A program made the translations under genes and the position numbers. Below are positions 8,924 through 18,321 of a DNA stretch of 64,000 nucleotides, piece after piece. Below the pieces are notes generated by a model, which had not been told where the DNA came from, made no database searches, and worked only from the letters and a program-made list of their open reading frames with translations. Numbering within the stretch: position 1 is the stretch's first letter; each line of letters starts with the position of its first letter. Origin of the DNA: Leadbetterella sp964563435 (GTDB taxonomy: Bacteria > Bacteroidota > Bacteroidia > Cytophagales > Spirosomataceae); the NCBI GenBank assembly GCA_964563435.1, contig CAZLXI010000019.1:18037-82036 (forward strand). Reading direction: 5' to 3'.

Positions 8924-11218
8924 TCAGCTCACCCTTAATCTCCAGGCCGCCGCCACCATCTTCTGCAGCGCTAGCCGGGTTTCTTCCCAATGACGTGTTT
9001 TCAGTCCGCAGTCGGGATTTACCCATAACTGGGCGTCAGGGATTACCTTACGGGCCTTTTCCATCAGGTTTACCATTTCCTCTTCCGAAGGTACCCGCGG
9101 CGAGTGAATATCGTACACCCCGGGCCCGATCTCGTTCGGATAGGCAAACTTATGAAATGCATCCAGCAATTCCATCTGTGAGCGAGAACATTCTATGGTA
9201 ATCACATCGGCATCCATATCTGCTATGCTCTGAATAATATCATTAAACTCCGAATAGCACATGTGCGTATGAATCTGGGTGGCATCTTCCACACCGGCCG
9301 CCGAAACCCGGAACGCCCGCACGGCCCAGTCGAGGTAGGTTCGGCGGTTTTCTTTCCTTAAAGGAAGTCCTTCGCGGATGGCCGGCTCATCGATCTGGAT
9401 GATCCGGATACCCGCCTTCTCCAGATCCTCCACCTCATCGCGAATGGCGAGGGCAATCTGCATACAGGTATCCCGGCGCGGCTGGTCATTTCTGACGAAA
9501 GACCATTGCAAAATAGTTACCGGGCCTGTGAGCATTCCTTTCACCCATTTTGAAGTGAGCGACTGCGCATATTTCGTCCAGCGGAGTGTCATGGGCTCTG
9601 TACGGCTCACGTCGCCGAAGATCACCGGGGGCTTTACGCAGCGGCTGCCATAGCTCTGCACCCATCCGTTCTGAGTAAACACAAAACCCTCCAGCTTTTC
9701 GCCGAAGTACTCCACCATATCGTTCCGCTCAAACTCGCCGTGCACCAGCACATCCATATCAATTTCCTCCTGCCACTTAATAGCTGCGGCGGTTTCTTCT
9801 TCAATCAGCCGGTCATACTCCTCTCGGGTCAGCTCGCCTTTCTTCCATCTCGCCCGCCAGCTTCTCACCTCCTGGGTCTGGGGAAAGGAGCCGATGGTAG
9901 TAGTCGGGAAAAGCGGCAGGTTCAGCACTTCCTGCTGCTTTTGTCTTCGAACCGGGAAAGCGTTGTTTCTCCGGGCATCTTTTTCCGTGATCCGGCTCAC
10001 CCTTTCTTTCACTTCCGGGTTATGGATCAGTGACGACGTTTTGCGGCTTTCCTGCGCCTTTCTGTTTTCTTCAAAAGCTGTTTTCAACGCTTCAGACTCC
10101 TCGCCGTATACGTATCTTTTCAGCAGGCTGACTTCCTCAATTTTCTGCCTGGCAAAAGCCATCCAGTTTTTGATTTCGGGCGCAAGTTTTTTCTCCAGGT
10201 CCAGATCGCAGGGAGAGTGAAGCAGCGAACACGAAGGCGCAATCAGGACCCTGTTGGCGCCGAGTACGCCCGTGGCTTTCCGGATAAGCTCGGCAGAAGC
10301 TTCAAAATCATTTTTCCAGATGTTTCTGCCGTCTACCACCCCCAGCGACAAGCGGGTGCTTTTTTCCGGGAAGGCGGTTACCAGGATATCGTCGAGCTGC
10401 AGCGGGCAACGCACCAGGTCGAGATGCAGCGTATCTACCGGCAGCGCAATGGCGGTATCCAGGTTATTGCCGTAGCACTCAAAATAATTGGCCAGGATAA
10501 TTTTTACCGAAGGCACCTTCCCCGCAAAGTGCGCGTACGTACGCGAAATTGCGGCTCTCTCGGTATCGGTAAGGTCCAGTGCCAGGGCCGGCTCGTCGAC
10601 CTGTACATATTCTACCCCCTGTTCCGCCAGTAATTTCAGCAGTTGCTCATACACCGGCAGCAGCCCATCCAGCAGGTCGATTCTGCTGAACCCTTCCTCT
10701 TTTTCCTTCCCGATAAGCAGGTACGTCACCGGCCCGATAATCACCGGTTTGGCATGAATGCCCGCCTCACGGGCCTCTGCGAGTTCCGTCAGCAGTTTAA
10801 CCGGGTTCAGTTCAAACGGCTGATTCGCCTTAAACTCGGGTACAATATAGTGATAGTTGGTATCAAACCATTTGGTCATTTCCATGGCTGTCAGGTCAAA
10901 ACCTCCATTCTGATACCCCCGCGCCATGGCAAAGTACAATTCGGTTGCCGAATGCGTTTGTGCAAATGCCGCATAACGCCCGGGAACAGCCCCCAGTAAA
11001 ACACTCATGTCGAGTACCTGGTCATAGAAAGAAAAATCATTGCACGGAATTAAGTCTATCCCGTTTTCCTGCTGGATTTTCCAGTTTTCCAACCGGATCT
11101 TCTGCCCGGTTTTCTCCAGCTCTTCAACCGGTATTTTTCCCGCCCAATACGCTTCCGAGGCTTTTTTCAGCTCTCGCCGGCTACCAATACGCGGGTAGCC
11201 CAGATTCTGTGTATGCAT
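8924..11218 (-). CDS. metE: cobalamin-independent methionine synthase
   Basis: The 764-residue length is normal for MetE. It transfers a methyl group from 5-methyltetrahydropteroyl-triglutamate to homocysteine, the last step of methionine synthesis, without B12. The N-terminal barrel starts MHTQNLGYPRIGSRRELKKA. The C-terminal catalytic barrel contains TTTIGSFPQT, the zinc ligands H652 and C654 in THMCYSEF, the Glu of VITIECSRSQ and C737 in NPDCGLKTR. The ATG is preceded by a long leader with a cobalamin riboswitch and a terminator-like hairpin, so expression should fall when cobalamin is available. No metH is present in this window. Confidence 0.98.
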   Translation of the reverse strand: MHTQNLGYPRIGSRRELKKASEAYWAGKIPVEELEKTGQKIRLENWKIQQENGIDLIPCNDFSFYDQVLDMSVLLGAVPGRYAAFAQTHSATELYFAMARGYQNGGFDLTAMEMTKWFDTNYHYIVPEFKANQPFELNPVKLLTELAEAREAGIHAKPVIIGPVTYLLIGKEKEEGFSRIDLLDGLLPVYEQLLKLLAEQGVEYVQVDEPALALDLTDTERAAISRTYAHFAGKVPSVKIILANYFECYGNNLDTAIALPVDTLHLDLVRCPLQLDDILVTAFPEKSTRLSLGVVDGRNIWKNDFEASAELIRKATGVLGANRVLIAPSCSLLHSPCDLDLEKKLAPEIKNWMAFARQKIEEVSLLKRYVYGEESEALKTAFEENRKAQESRKTSSLIHNPEVKERVSRITEKDARRNNAFPVRRQKQQEVLNLPLFPTTTIGSFPQTQEVRSWRARWKKGELTREEYDRLIEEETAAAIKWQEEIDMDVLVHGEFERNDMVEYFGEKLEGFVFTQNGWVQSYGSRCVKPPVIFGDVSRTEPMTLRWTKYAQSLTSKWVKGMLTGPVTILQWSFVRNDQPRRDTCMQIALAIRDEVEDLEKAGIRIIQIDEPAIREGLPLRKENRRTYLDWAVRAFRVSAAGVEDATQIHTHMCYSEFNDIIQSIADMDADVITIECSRSQMELLDAFHKFAYPNEIGPGVYDIHSPRVPSEEEMVNLMEKARKVIPDAQLWVNPDCGLKTRHWEETRLALQKMVAAAWRLRVS

Positions 11219-11241
11219 TTTTTAGATCGTAAAAATTTTAG

Positions 11242-11282
11242 AAAAACAGCTCAGAACTTCCGGCCTTAACCGGAGAGAGCTT
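11242..11282 (-). terminator. terminator-like hairpin in metE leader
   Basis: On the minus strand AGCTC(TC)TCCGG pairs with CCGGA(AGTT)CTGAGCT around a TTAAGG loop, and GTTTTTCT follows directly. It lies between the riboswitch aptamer and the metE ATG (24 bases before it), where an expression platform is expected. The simplest reading is transcription termination when cobalamin is bound. The pairing partner for the antiterminator form was not resolved. Confidence 0.6.
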
Positions 11283-11380
11283 CAGGGAAATGCATGCACA
11301 GGCCCGCCCAAACGGAGCGTGGTGTACATCAAAACTAACCGAAAGCTTCAATCCGCGAAAGCCACCGTCAATTCAGAAAA

Positions 11381-11590
11381 GGCAGGTCTCCTGGCTTGTG
11401 CCGTTTTTGTCGCCCTTCCCGCCGGAGCAGTGGACCCGTTAGGAGCTAGCCCCCTCAGACAAAAACCTGTTGCAGCACTTACAGTTGCGCGACAGCCCGC
11501 GATTCTCACACGGTTCCCTATTCTTCCCGGCAAGCGGGAACCTCTTCTTCTTTTGATGAAGAACAGAACTTTATCGACACCAATTTAGAT
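11381..11590 (-). promoter_or_regulatory. cobalamin riboswitch upstream of metE
   Basis: Reading the minus strand from about 11590, the sequence shows the conserved cobalamin aptamer blocks in order: a GAGAATCGCGGGCTGTCGCG block followed by CAACTGTAAGTGCTGC, a variable GC-rich arm, and the closing AGCCAGGAGACCTGCC block that ends at 11381. The 3' block is one of the most conserved signatures of this class. The aptamer binds adenosyl- or related cobalamins. Placement before metE is a classic arrangement, since the B12-independent enzyme is dispensable when B12 is present. The 5' edge is approximate. Confidence 0.93.
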
Positions 11591-11606
11591 TATTTATCTA
11601 TATATA

Positions 11607-11614
11607 CAAAATTA
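11607..11614 (-). promoter_or_regulatory. -7 promoter element for riboswitch-metE transcript
   Basis: TAATTTTG on the minus strand fits TAnnTTTG exactly and lies just upstream of the riboswitch 5' edge, predicting a start near 11600. The surrounding DNA (11591-11812) is very AT-rich; apart from this element I see nothing else in it. Confidence 0.5.
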
Positions 11615-11812
11615 TATGGATAATTTATTTATAATAATAAAATTATATAGACAAAAACAACAAAATAATACACAAAAATAGTTAAAATAACTTTAACTAG
11701 TAAGCACTAACCAAAGAGTAGCCTCCTCCCCAAAACAGGTTTTTGGAAGTGCTTGCAAAGTAAAAAAAATGAAGTCTCAGAATTCTGTTGGCCGTGTTCT
11801 GTTTTTAAGAAT

Positions 11813-12412
11813 TCATAAGCGGAATGAAAACCCTAACCTTAACCTGCCTTTTTCGTTAGCATCATTTAAAACTGATGATTTTGAGAAAGCCCTCCAGTTA
11901 TAGGCAGCGTCAATAGAAAACCTTTTACCAATCGGGAATCGGACCCCGCCTTCCACGGAACCAATCACACCAGAGGCTTTCACTTTTCCCATTTGGCCGG
12001 AAGTATTTTCAGTCTCCCCCCATTGGAAATTGTAGCCCGCGGATACCTGTACAAAAGGTTTTATCCGGATTCCGGGCGCATAATAGCGTACAAAAACTTC
12101 CGGCGCGAAAGATTTATGGTCGTACTCCCAGATACTGACCGCACTTCCACTTTTAAGTTCCATGGCATCCTTCCCGTAAGACATACGCAGGCCGGTAGCC
12201 AGGTTTTTAGCCACAAAATACCCTGCCCAGGGCGATAACGACCAGATGGGGCGTTTGTAGTAGGGACTATTATTAAATCCCCCCGAGCCGTAAAGCCCGG
12301 CTATATATTCCCCTTTCTCAAAGTCTTTGCCCTTCGCTTCGGTTTCCTGTCCGTTAGCAGCAAAAGAGAAGAATAAGGCAGCAAAAAAGAGGGTGTGTCT
12401 GAAGTTGATCAT
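11813..12412 (-). CDS. small outer-membrane beta-barrel protein
   Basis: A 199-residue protein with signal peptide MINFRHTLFFAALFFSFAANGQ. The mature chain alternates amphipathic strands typical of an OmpW/OmpX-like 8-strand barrel (SPWAGYFVAKNLATGLRMSY, APEVFVRYY, FVQVSAGYNFQWG, GSVEGGVRFPIG) and ends in LRLGFSFRL, an outer-membrane insertion signal. It is the last gene of an operon with a DUF4249 lipoprotein and a TonB receptor, 12 bases after the receptor stop. Function is unknown; it could help form the same surface complex. Confidence 0.85.
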   Translation of the reverse strand: MINFRHTLFFAALFFSFAANGQETEAKGKDFEKGEYIAGLYGSGGFNNSPYYKRPIWSLSPWAGYFVAKNLATGLRMSYGKDAMELKSGSAVSIWEYDHKSFAPEVFVRYYAPGIRIKPFVQVSAGYNFQWGETENTSGQMGKVKASGVIGSVEGGVRFPIGKRFSIDAAYNWRAFSKSSVLNDANEKGRLRLGFSFRL

Positions 12413-12424
12413 GATATTTTGTTT

Positions 12425-14710
12425 TTAAAATTGAACTGAATAATTAATGAATGGTAAAATCGGGAACATGGAGTATTGTTTGATCACCAGCGCAGGGTTC
12501 TCCCCGGTTTGCGGATCACTGGTTTTCCTGAAATCAAGATACAAAGGGTTAGCCCGGTTATAGGCATTATACACACCGAAGCTCAGCTTCGTTTCATACT
12601 TCTTCCAAAGGACCCCATAACGGGTTACGCCCAGATCCAGCTTGTGAAAAGCAGGCATGCGGCCGTTGTTACGTTCATGATAAATAAACCTTGGATTATT
12701 GTTATACAAAACAGCACCCACGGGTAAGGTCACCGCATGCCCGGTCTGGTAGATAAACGTAGCGTTCAGGCTCCACTTTTTATTGAAAACAAAGGTGGCC
12801 GACCCGTTCAGGTTATGGCGGCGGTCGTATTTCATGGGGTACCACTGCCCGTCATTGATATTATCAAACCTGAGCTCGCTCCGGGCCAGCGTATACGAAA
12901 GCCTGCCTCTTAGTTTGCCCGAGTTTCTTACGGCCATCACTTCCAGCCCGGTGCTCCGACCGGCACCTCCGCTGCTTACGATATTCTCCCAGGAGTCGGC
13001 CAGCATGCCGGTGAAGTTGGTGCCGTCGGGATAGTCGATCATGTTTTTCAGGCGTTTATTATAGAACTCCAATGAGATATCTATGTCGGGCTGCACCAGT
13101 TTTCGGGATATCCCTGCCGACCATTGCCAGGCCCTTGAAGGCGGGATTCGTGCGGTAGCCGGCAGCCAGGCATCATAGCCAAATCCGTACCCGTTATTGA
13201 CCAGCAAATGCAGGTACTGATTCATCACGGTATAACTGGCATAAAGCTTCCAGCGGTGGGCAAATGACCAGTTGGCGGCCAGGCGGGGCTCAGGGTTACG
13301 AAAAACCGTACCGCCGGCTTTGTAGTGCGTATACCTCCCGCCGGCATTCACACTCAACCGGGGGTTAAGTTTTATATCCGTATCTAAAAAGAGGCTGGCC
13401 TGACCTGCCTTGAGGCGGGTGCGGTCTACGTTCGACTCCATGGCATAATTGGTGGTCATGTTAAAGGGATCAAACCGGTGGCGGGTAACCTCGGTCCCAA
13501 TACGCATCTCTATCCATCGGTTCGGAAAATAGTCAAACTGGATCTTGCCTCCGATATCCGTGATACGGGTATCGCTGTAGCGGTAGAAGGCCTGGCCTCC
13601 ATCACTGAAGTCGTTGGTAAACTGGCTGGTGTAATCAGAGTAGATCAGGATAGCCTTGGAAAACAGTTTGGGCGAAAGCATCTTACTATAACGGAGCGTG
13701 CCGGTATTATTGCCCCAGTTATTGCCTACAACTGTGCTCACCTCTTTTGTATCGGTTTTTGACCATTCATCGTATTTAAACCGGTCAAAACCGCTATAAA
13801 AACTGAGATAAATATGATCGGTTTTACTAAGCTGAAAATTTAGCTTGGTATTGAGATCATAAAATTTGTAGATGTAGTCTTCGCCCGAAGTTCCGGCGTG
13901 CCTTTTCTGGCGGAGCAGCGGTGTCAGGCCCAGCGTAGACACCCTGCCGGATACAATGAACGAAGCTTTATTCTTAATGACAGGCCCTTCCAGGGTCAGG
14001 CTTTGATTCAGCAGCCCCAGCCCTGCTTCACCCCCGAATTTCTGATTGTTTCCTTCCTTCATGGTCAGATCGATGATCGAAGAAAGGCGCCCGCCGTACC
14101 GGGCAGGAAACGCCCCTTTGTACAGGTCTGCATTTTTCAGGGAGGAAGGGTTGAGCACCGAGAAAAATCCACCAAGGTGCATCGCATTATACACCGGGGC
14201 GTCATCGAGCAAGATCAGGTTCTGGTCAGGAGAGCCCCCCCGAACATACAATCCGGCGCTGCCCTCACCCCCGGTAGCAACACCCGGAGTAAAGCTAAAC
14301 GCTTTCAGAACATCGGCCTCACCCAGCAGCACCGGCATATTCCGGATCTCACTGACGGGCAGGGAGAGCGGGTTTCCGGGAATGGCTCTGGGGGCGGTGA
14401 TCACCACTTCTCCCAGCACGGCCGCCCTTTTTAAACGGATGTCAAGCGGCTGGTCTTTCTCCGGTTGAAGATAGTAAGGCTGATAGCCTACATGACTGAA
14501 TTTCAGTACGGGTGGTTTTGCTGCGAAAGTCAGGCTGAAAAAACCGTAGGTATTGGTGAATGTTCCGGCACCCGAAAGGCTGTCGGATACGCTTACCCCC
14601 ACGAGAAACTCACCGCTGCTCTCATCCCGCACCTGACCACTCACCGTGAACTGCTGGGCAGATGCCTGGATCGAACAAAACCAAAGAAAGATATTTAAAA
14701 ACCTCCGCAT
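12425..14710 (-). CDS. TonB-dependent receptor with CarboxypepD_reg-like domain
   Basis: The 761-residue outer-membrane receptor begins with a signal peptide (MRRFLNIFLWFCSIQASAQ). A CarboxypepD_reg-like beta-sandwich follows (about 20-105, FTVSGQVRDESSGEFLVGVS ... FSHVGYQPYYL). The plug (about 115-225) contains GLYVRGGSPDQNLILLDDAP and the SSIIDLTMKEG segment, and a 22-strand-type barrel ends in FINYSVQF. There is no STN signalling domain. Its ATG follows the TAA of the upstream DUF4249 gene with no gap. TonB receptors paired with DUF4249 lipoproteins are frequent in Bacteroidota; the ligand is unknown. Confidence 0.93.
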   Translation of the reverse strand: MRRFLNIFLWFCSIQASAQQFTVSGQVRDESSGEFLVGVSVSDSLSGAGTFTNTYGFFSLTFAAKPPVLKFSHVGYQPYYLQPEKDQPLDIRLKRAAVLGEVVITAPRAIPGNPLSLPVSEIRNMPVLLGEADVLKAFSFTPGVATGGEGSAGLYVRGGSPDQNLILLDDAPVYNAMHLGGFFSVLNPSSLKNADLYKGAFPARYGGRLSSIIDLTMKEGNNQKFGGEAGLGLLNQSLTLEGPVIKNKASFIVSGRVSTLGLTPLLRQKRHAGTSGEDYIYKFYDLNTKLNFQLSKTDHIYLSFYSGFDRFKYDEWSKTDTKEVSTVVGNNWGNNTGTLRYSKMLSPKLFSKAILIYSDYTSQFTNDFSDGGQAFYRYSDTRITDIGGKIQFDYFPNRWIEMRIGTEVTRHRFDPFNMTTNYAMESNVDRTRLKAGQASLFLDTDIKLNPRLSVNAGGRYTHYKAGGTVFRNPEPRLAANWSFAHRWKLYASYTVMNQYLHLLVNNGYGFGYDAWLPATARIPPSRAWQWSAGISRKLVQPDIDISLEFYNKRLKNMIDYPDGTNFTGMLADSWENIVSSGGAGRSTGLEVMAVRNSGKLRGRLSYTLARSELRFDNINDGQWYPMKYDRRHNLNGSATFVFNKKWSLNATFIYQTGHAVTLPVGAVLYNNNPRFIYHERNNGRMPAFHKLDLGVTRYGVLWKKYETKLSFGVYNAYNRANPLYLDFRKTSDPQTGENPALVIKQYSMFPILPFINYSVQF

Positions 14711-15637
14711 TTAATGTAACTCAATTTCCGTGGCATGGTAACCGTATATAATACCGTACCCGTTTTTAATATTGGTATAAGCCTTTTGAGGCGGAAGCAC
14801 CATATGATCCAGTCCTTCGGGTTGCTTATATTCTATCTGGTTGTACAGAAACCATTCTTTGGTGGAAGAAGCCAGCAGCATGGTGATTTTCCGGGCTCTG
14901 TCGTACCCCCACGAACCGTCGGGAAGAGTTGTGAGGTTTCCGGTACTAACAAAAAAACCCAGTGAAGTATTTACAGAGATACACTCCCCGTTCATCATAA
15001 ACAACTCTCCATACGACCGGTCGTAAAAACTACCCCATGTATGGCAGTCTTCCTCATTGGCCACTATATTATCCAGGGCAGGCCACTTGAAAGGCCAGTT
15101 GTTTTCTTCAAAATAAGCCATAAAACCCAGGGTCAGGTACGAGTTATGAAGATTGCCTGCGAACCGGAGAGAAATCAGATCCTGGTGTGGAACGGTAGCT
15201 GAATTTTTTTCAGGTTCTGCATCTCTTTTTCGGATGTAGGTGAATTCGGGAACTGAAGCCGGCACCGTCACGTCAGCAGACTCCGCCGGGGTCAGGCCCG
15301 GTGCTTCCACTTTTACCCTATAATTCTGCCCTGCTTCTATAATACTTTCCGAGCCGTACAAGCCGTTCTCATCGACAGAAGTCAGCAGGCTGTAAAATTT
15401 TCCGTTTTTATACAAAGAGACGGTAGCAGTATTCACCGCCGTTTGCTCCGGAACCGGGCCTACCGCCGGAAAAGTTTTCATCACCTGTATCCGGGCAGGC
15501 TTTCCGACCTCCAGTTTTCCCCATAACACCAGCTTTTCTCCTTCAAAAGCTAATGGAATTTCCACGTCCCGGCCGCGGCAGGAAGCGATCAGGAGAGTTA
15601 TACACAGGAAGTAAAATGATTTACTGGATTTCTTCAT
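14711..15637 (-). CDS. DUF4249 lipoprotein
   Basis: The 308-residue product starts MKKSSKSFYFLCITLLIASC, a lipoprotein signal with the acylated Cys20. The mature N-terminal half has the DUF4249 pattern: a LVLWGKLEVGKPARIQVMKT strand pair, then a second beta domain NTATVSLYKNGKFYSLLTS and a YRVKVEAPGL strand. The C-terminus lacks recognisable motifs. It is the first gene of the three-gene operon with the TonB receptor and the small barrel, and would be surface- or periplasm-facing. DUF4249 proteins accompany TonB receptors and may act as substrate-binding partners; that role is inference. Confidence 0.88.
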   Translation of the reverse strand: MKKSSKSFYFLCITLLIASCRGRDVEIPLAFEGEKLVLWGKLEVGKPARIQVMKTFPAVGPVPEQTAVNTATVSLYKNGKFYSLLTSVDENGLYGSESIIEAGQNYRVKVEAPGLTPAESADVTVPASVPEFTYIRKRDAEPEKNSATVPHQDLISLRFAGNLHNSYLTLGFMAYFEENNWPFKWPALDNIVANEEDCHTWGSFYDRSYGELFMMNGECISVNTSLGFFVSTGNLTTLPDGSWGYDRARKITMLLASSTKEWFLYNQIEYKQPEGLDHMVLPPQKAYTNIKNGYGIIYGYHATEIELH

Positions 15638-15794
15638 GAAGACCTATCGCGCTGGAATAGTAACGAACAATTTTATTATGGCAATATAAAATCCGGTAAA
15701 ATGACACAAATATACCATGACACAGTTCATGTTACACTACCTGAATCCTGGTGGTCTTGTCCTCTAGTATCTACGTAATAATGCGGGACACAAA

Positions 15795-16964
15795 TCATTC
15801 CTTCAAAAAATTGCTGGAAAATTTGCCACGCTTTTCAAAACGTCTGATAAAATCTGACTGTAGAGATGTGTACTTAATTACGTTATTACTTGTCCAAAAG
15901 GAAGGATTGTACTCCTTTTGCATCAATTTACCCTGGCTGTTTCTTACATTTGACAATCCTCTTATTTTCGAATCGTAATTCTCAATATTATAAATCAATA
16001 CATTTTCTTCAATATTCACTGATTTAACCTTTGCTTTCATAGTAATTTTAAAACTATCAAAAGTCGGGTTTTCCGCGCTATTCTCTTTAAAGTTCACCTC
16101 ATACCTATACGTCTGATTTTTGGCTATATTATGCTTTGTTTTCTCCTGATAATAAATCCCCGCTACTTTTAAAATATTCTCTGATGAGGTATTTATAAAT
16201 ATACTTCCCTCAAAAAAAGGCTTCTCTCTCTTTTTTGGAATACATTGTATTTCCACTATCTCATTTCCATTATCTGTCTTATACCTATTCTTAATTTTCA
16301 GATTGTACAATCCTAAATTTGATTCCGGACTATTCGGTAGTATCTTACTATTTATTATGCTTCCTGTTCTGACAAAAGAACTGAAGAAATTGAATACCGA
16401 TTCACTCTTATAGAGCATGTCCTCTTCTAATCCATAACGATTTTCTGATGGTTTCCAGTTTTTAATACCTACAGATGTCCATTCTCCATCAAAAAAAATC
16501 TCATTAAAACTTTTGGGTTTCGCGTTTTCTGTAATGGTACTTTTCAGATATCCTTTAAAGAATTTACTTAACTCCAGGTTCTGAATTGACTTTTCAATGG
16601 CTCCCTTTAAAATAGCATATACAGGATTCCCTACGACAGCCTCACCCAATTCTATAGAACCCGGAATAAGAAAAATCTCAAGGTTATTGATGTTTTTGTC
16701 TTTAAGGTTTAATAATTCGGGTTTATAGCCTAAAAACGAGAAAGAGATAACTTCCTCACGACTGAAAATACTTAATTCAAACTCTCCGTCTTCATTTGCT
16801 ATTGTTCCTTTCTTATTCCTTTCCTGGAAAACCGTACAACCTGGGAGAGGCAGCTTTGTTTCTGCATCAAATACTTTTCCGGAGATTATAACTTGTCCAA
16901 ACGAATATTGCGATATGATTAGTAAAATCAAGGTATATGGATAAAATTTCTTGCTAATTTTCAT
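15795..16964 (-). CDS. secreted CarboxypepD_reg-like protein, copy 2 of a paralogous pair
   Basis: A 389-residue protein with signal peptide MKISKKFYPYTLILLIISQ. A CarboxypepD_reg-like domain (about 23-105, IISGKVFDAETKLPLPGCTV ... ISFSFLGYKP) is followed by a conserved 270-residue region of unknown fold. It is clearly homologous to the next gene upstream: shared blocks are FF.GYL.S.I.E..K.KS.NEIFFD, FYRTG/FVRTG and PFFEG.I.INT. The frame continues upstream from 16964 without a stop into a leader-peptide-like remnant. I chose the start at 16964 because it begins the signal peptide. AT-rich base use matches the rest of the island. Function unknown. Confidence 0.8.
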   Translation of the reverse strand: MKISKKFYPYTLILLIISQYSFGQVIISGKVFDAETKLPLPGCTVFQERNKKGTIANEDGEFELSIFSREEVISFSFLGYKPELLNLKDKNINNLEIFLIPGSIELGEAVVGNPVYAILKGAIEKSIQNLELSKFFKGYLKSTITENAKPKSFNEIFFDGEWTSVGIKNWKPSENRYGLEEDMLYKSESVFNFFSSFVRTGSIINSKILPNSPESNLGLYNLKIKNRYKTDNGNEIVEIQCIPKKREKPFFEGSIFINTSSENILKVAGIYYQEKTKHNIAKNQTYRYEVNFKENSAENPTFDSFKITMKAKVKSVNIEENVLIYNIENYDSKIRGLSNVRNSQGKLMQKEYNPSFWTSNNVIKYTSLQSDFIRRFEKRGKFSSNFLKE

Positions 16965-17072
16965 TATATATTGTTTTGGATAAAGAGGGAAACTGGCTGT
17001 TGGGTGTAAGGAAGTACACACAATATTATCCAATCTATCCTCAAGGTCATCCACCTGGAAATGAGCTAGTTC
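16965..17072 (-). pseudogene. decayed second precursor-peptide leader
   Basis: The minus-strand frame running into the following gene encodes ELAHFQVDDLEDRLDN and then IVCTS at 17072-17010. The intact peptide gene at 18534 encodes ELSHFQVEELEERLEN at the equivalent place. The 48-nucleotide block also aligns closely at DNA level, with mostly synonymous or conservative changes. No ATG remains in the expected position, the first C-x-C is lost, and the frame reads straight into the signal peptide at 16964. I read this as a truncated duplicate of the precursor gene. A GTG at 17054 could in principle start translation of a fused product. Confidence 0.7.
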
Positions 17073-17088
17073 ATTCTTCGTATCGGGG

Positions 17089-18225
17089 CTAAAAATTACT
17101 ATGGAATCGCTTCATTTTATTAAAAACAGAGATTGCTTCCTCTTGTCCGGATGTGTAATTATAATCATCTAAACCATTCCAAAATTCTTCATCATAACTC
17201 TTGTTACGTAAACTGTCAGGATACTCTGAGACACTTATTAGATTTTCATTACGTATCATCGGTATTTCTTTCAGGGAGCGAATAAATGTTTTGTGGTCAA
17301 CTATCATATTTTTTATCTTCGACCTCATTAGCATAGAAAAATCCTTGAAGTGAACTATTCCCTCTTGTTCTGTAAAACTAACAGAATATTTGTAGCTTCT
17401 TTCTTTTGCGATATCCTCCTTCTCTAATTTTTGAAAATACGCCCCCTCAACTCTAAGAATATTATACGTATTTGTATTAATTGATATAACACCTTCGAAA
17501 TATGGCAGCGTTTTACTTTTGGGAGAACAATTTATTTCTACAATCTCGTCGTATCCATTTGTATAATATCTTAAAATTCTAAAATCAAAAAGATTCTTAT
17601 CAGATTTTAAAGAGTAAGGTAAATAAACGTTATTTGAAATATTTCCTGTTCGGTAAAAAGACGCTCTTAAGTTAAAATATACACTAATATCATACAACTT
17701 TTCTTTCTCAATAGCATATCTCATTTGAGTTGGATTCCATAGATTTATTCCGGCGGAACTAAACTTAGCATCAAAAAAAATTTCATTTAAACTCTTAACC
17801 TTTTTCTTTTCTATGATTGAGCTTCTTAAATACCCCGAAAAAAAACTATAGTTTTCAATATTCTCTTCCGCTTTCTTTAATGCAGAGTTTATGTAGGACA
17901 AAGCCTTATCTCCTATAATTACTTCTGAAAGCTGTATGGAATAACGTTCTAAATAAACAGCAATTAGCTTATTATCCTCAATATGTAAACTATCCTCTTT
18001 AAAACCAAGATGGCTCACTTTTAAGGTAACAGGCAATTTCTCTGTTTTGATTTGGAACTCCCCATCTTCATTGGTATAAACTTTCCTATTATACTCTTTA
18101 ATACCTATTACACAATTATGTAAAGGCTCTTTACTTTCCTTATCTAATACAAAACCTCTTATCGTCATCTGGCTAAATGAAGATAATGGTAAAAAAACTA
18201 AGAGTATTAAAATTCTTCTTATCAT
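17089..18225 (-). CDS. secreted CarboxypepD_reg-like protein, copy 1 of a paralogous pair
   Basis: A 378-residue protein with signal peptide MIRRILILLVFLPLSSFSQ. A CarboxypepD_reg-like domain (about 20-100, MTIRGFVLDKESKEPLHNCV ... LKVSHLGFKED) is followed by a region homologous throughout to the gene at 15795-16964. No catalytic motif is visible. It lies 96 bases downstream of the precursor-like peptide gene on the same strand, and its paralogue likewise follows a (decayed) precursor copy. That pairing suggests a functional link between peptide and protein, for example surface display, reception or immunity. This is inference only. Confidence 0.82.
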   Translation of the reverse strand: MIRRILILLVFLPLSSFSQMTIRGFVLDKESKEPLHNCVIGIKEYNRKVYTNEDGEFQIKTEKLPVTLKVSHLGFKEDSLHIEDNKLIAVYLERYSIQLSEVIIGDKALSYINSALKKAEENIENYSFFSGYLRSSIIEKKKVKSLNEIFFDAKFSSAGINLWNPTQMRYAIEKEKLYDISVYFNLRASFYRTGNISNNVYLPYSLKSDKNLFDFRILRYYTNGYDEIVEINCSPKSKTLPYFEGVISINTNTYNILRVEGAYFQKLEKEDIAKERSYKYSVSFTEQEGIVHFKDFSMLMRSKIKNMIVDHKTFIRSLKEIPMIRNENLISVSEYPDSLRNKSYDEEFWNGLDDYNYTSGQEEAISVFNKMKRFHSNF

Positions 18226-18321
18226 AACTATTCATTCAAAAATGTAAAGATAACAACATTTAAGATGCAGGATAGAGGAGGTTATGTAACTGAAAATAAG
18301 AAACATAACTTCCTGCTAAAA

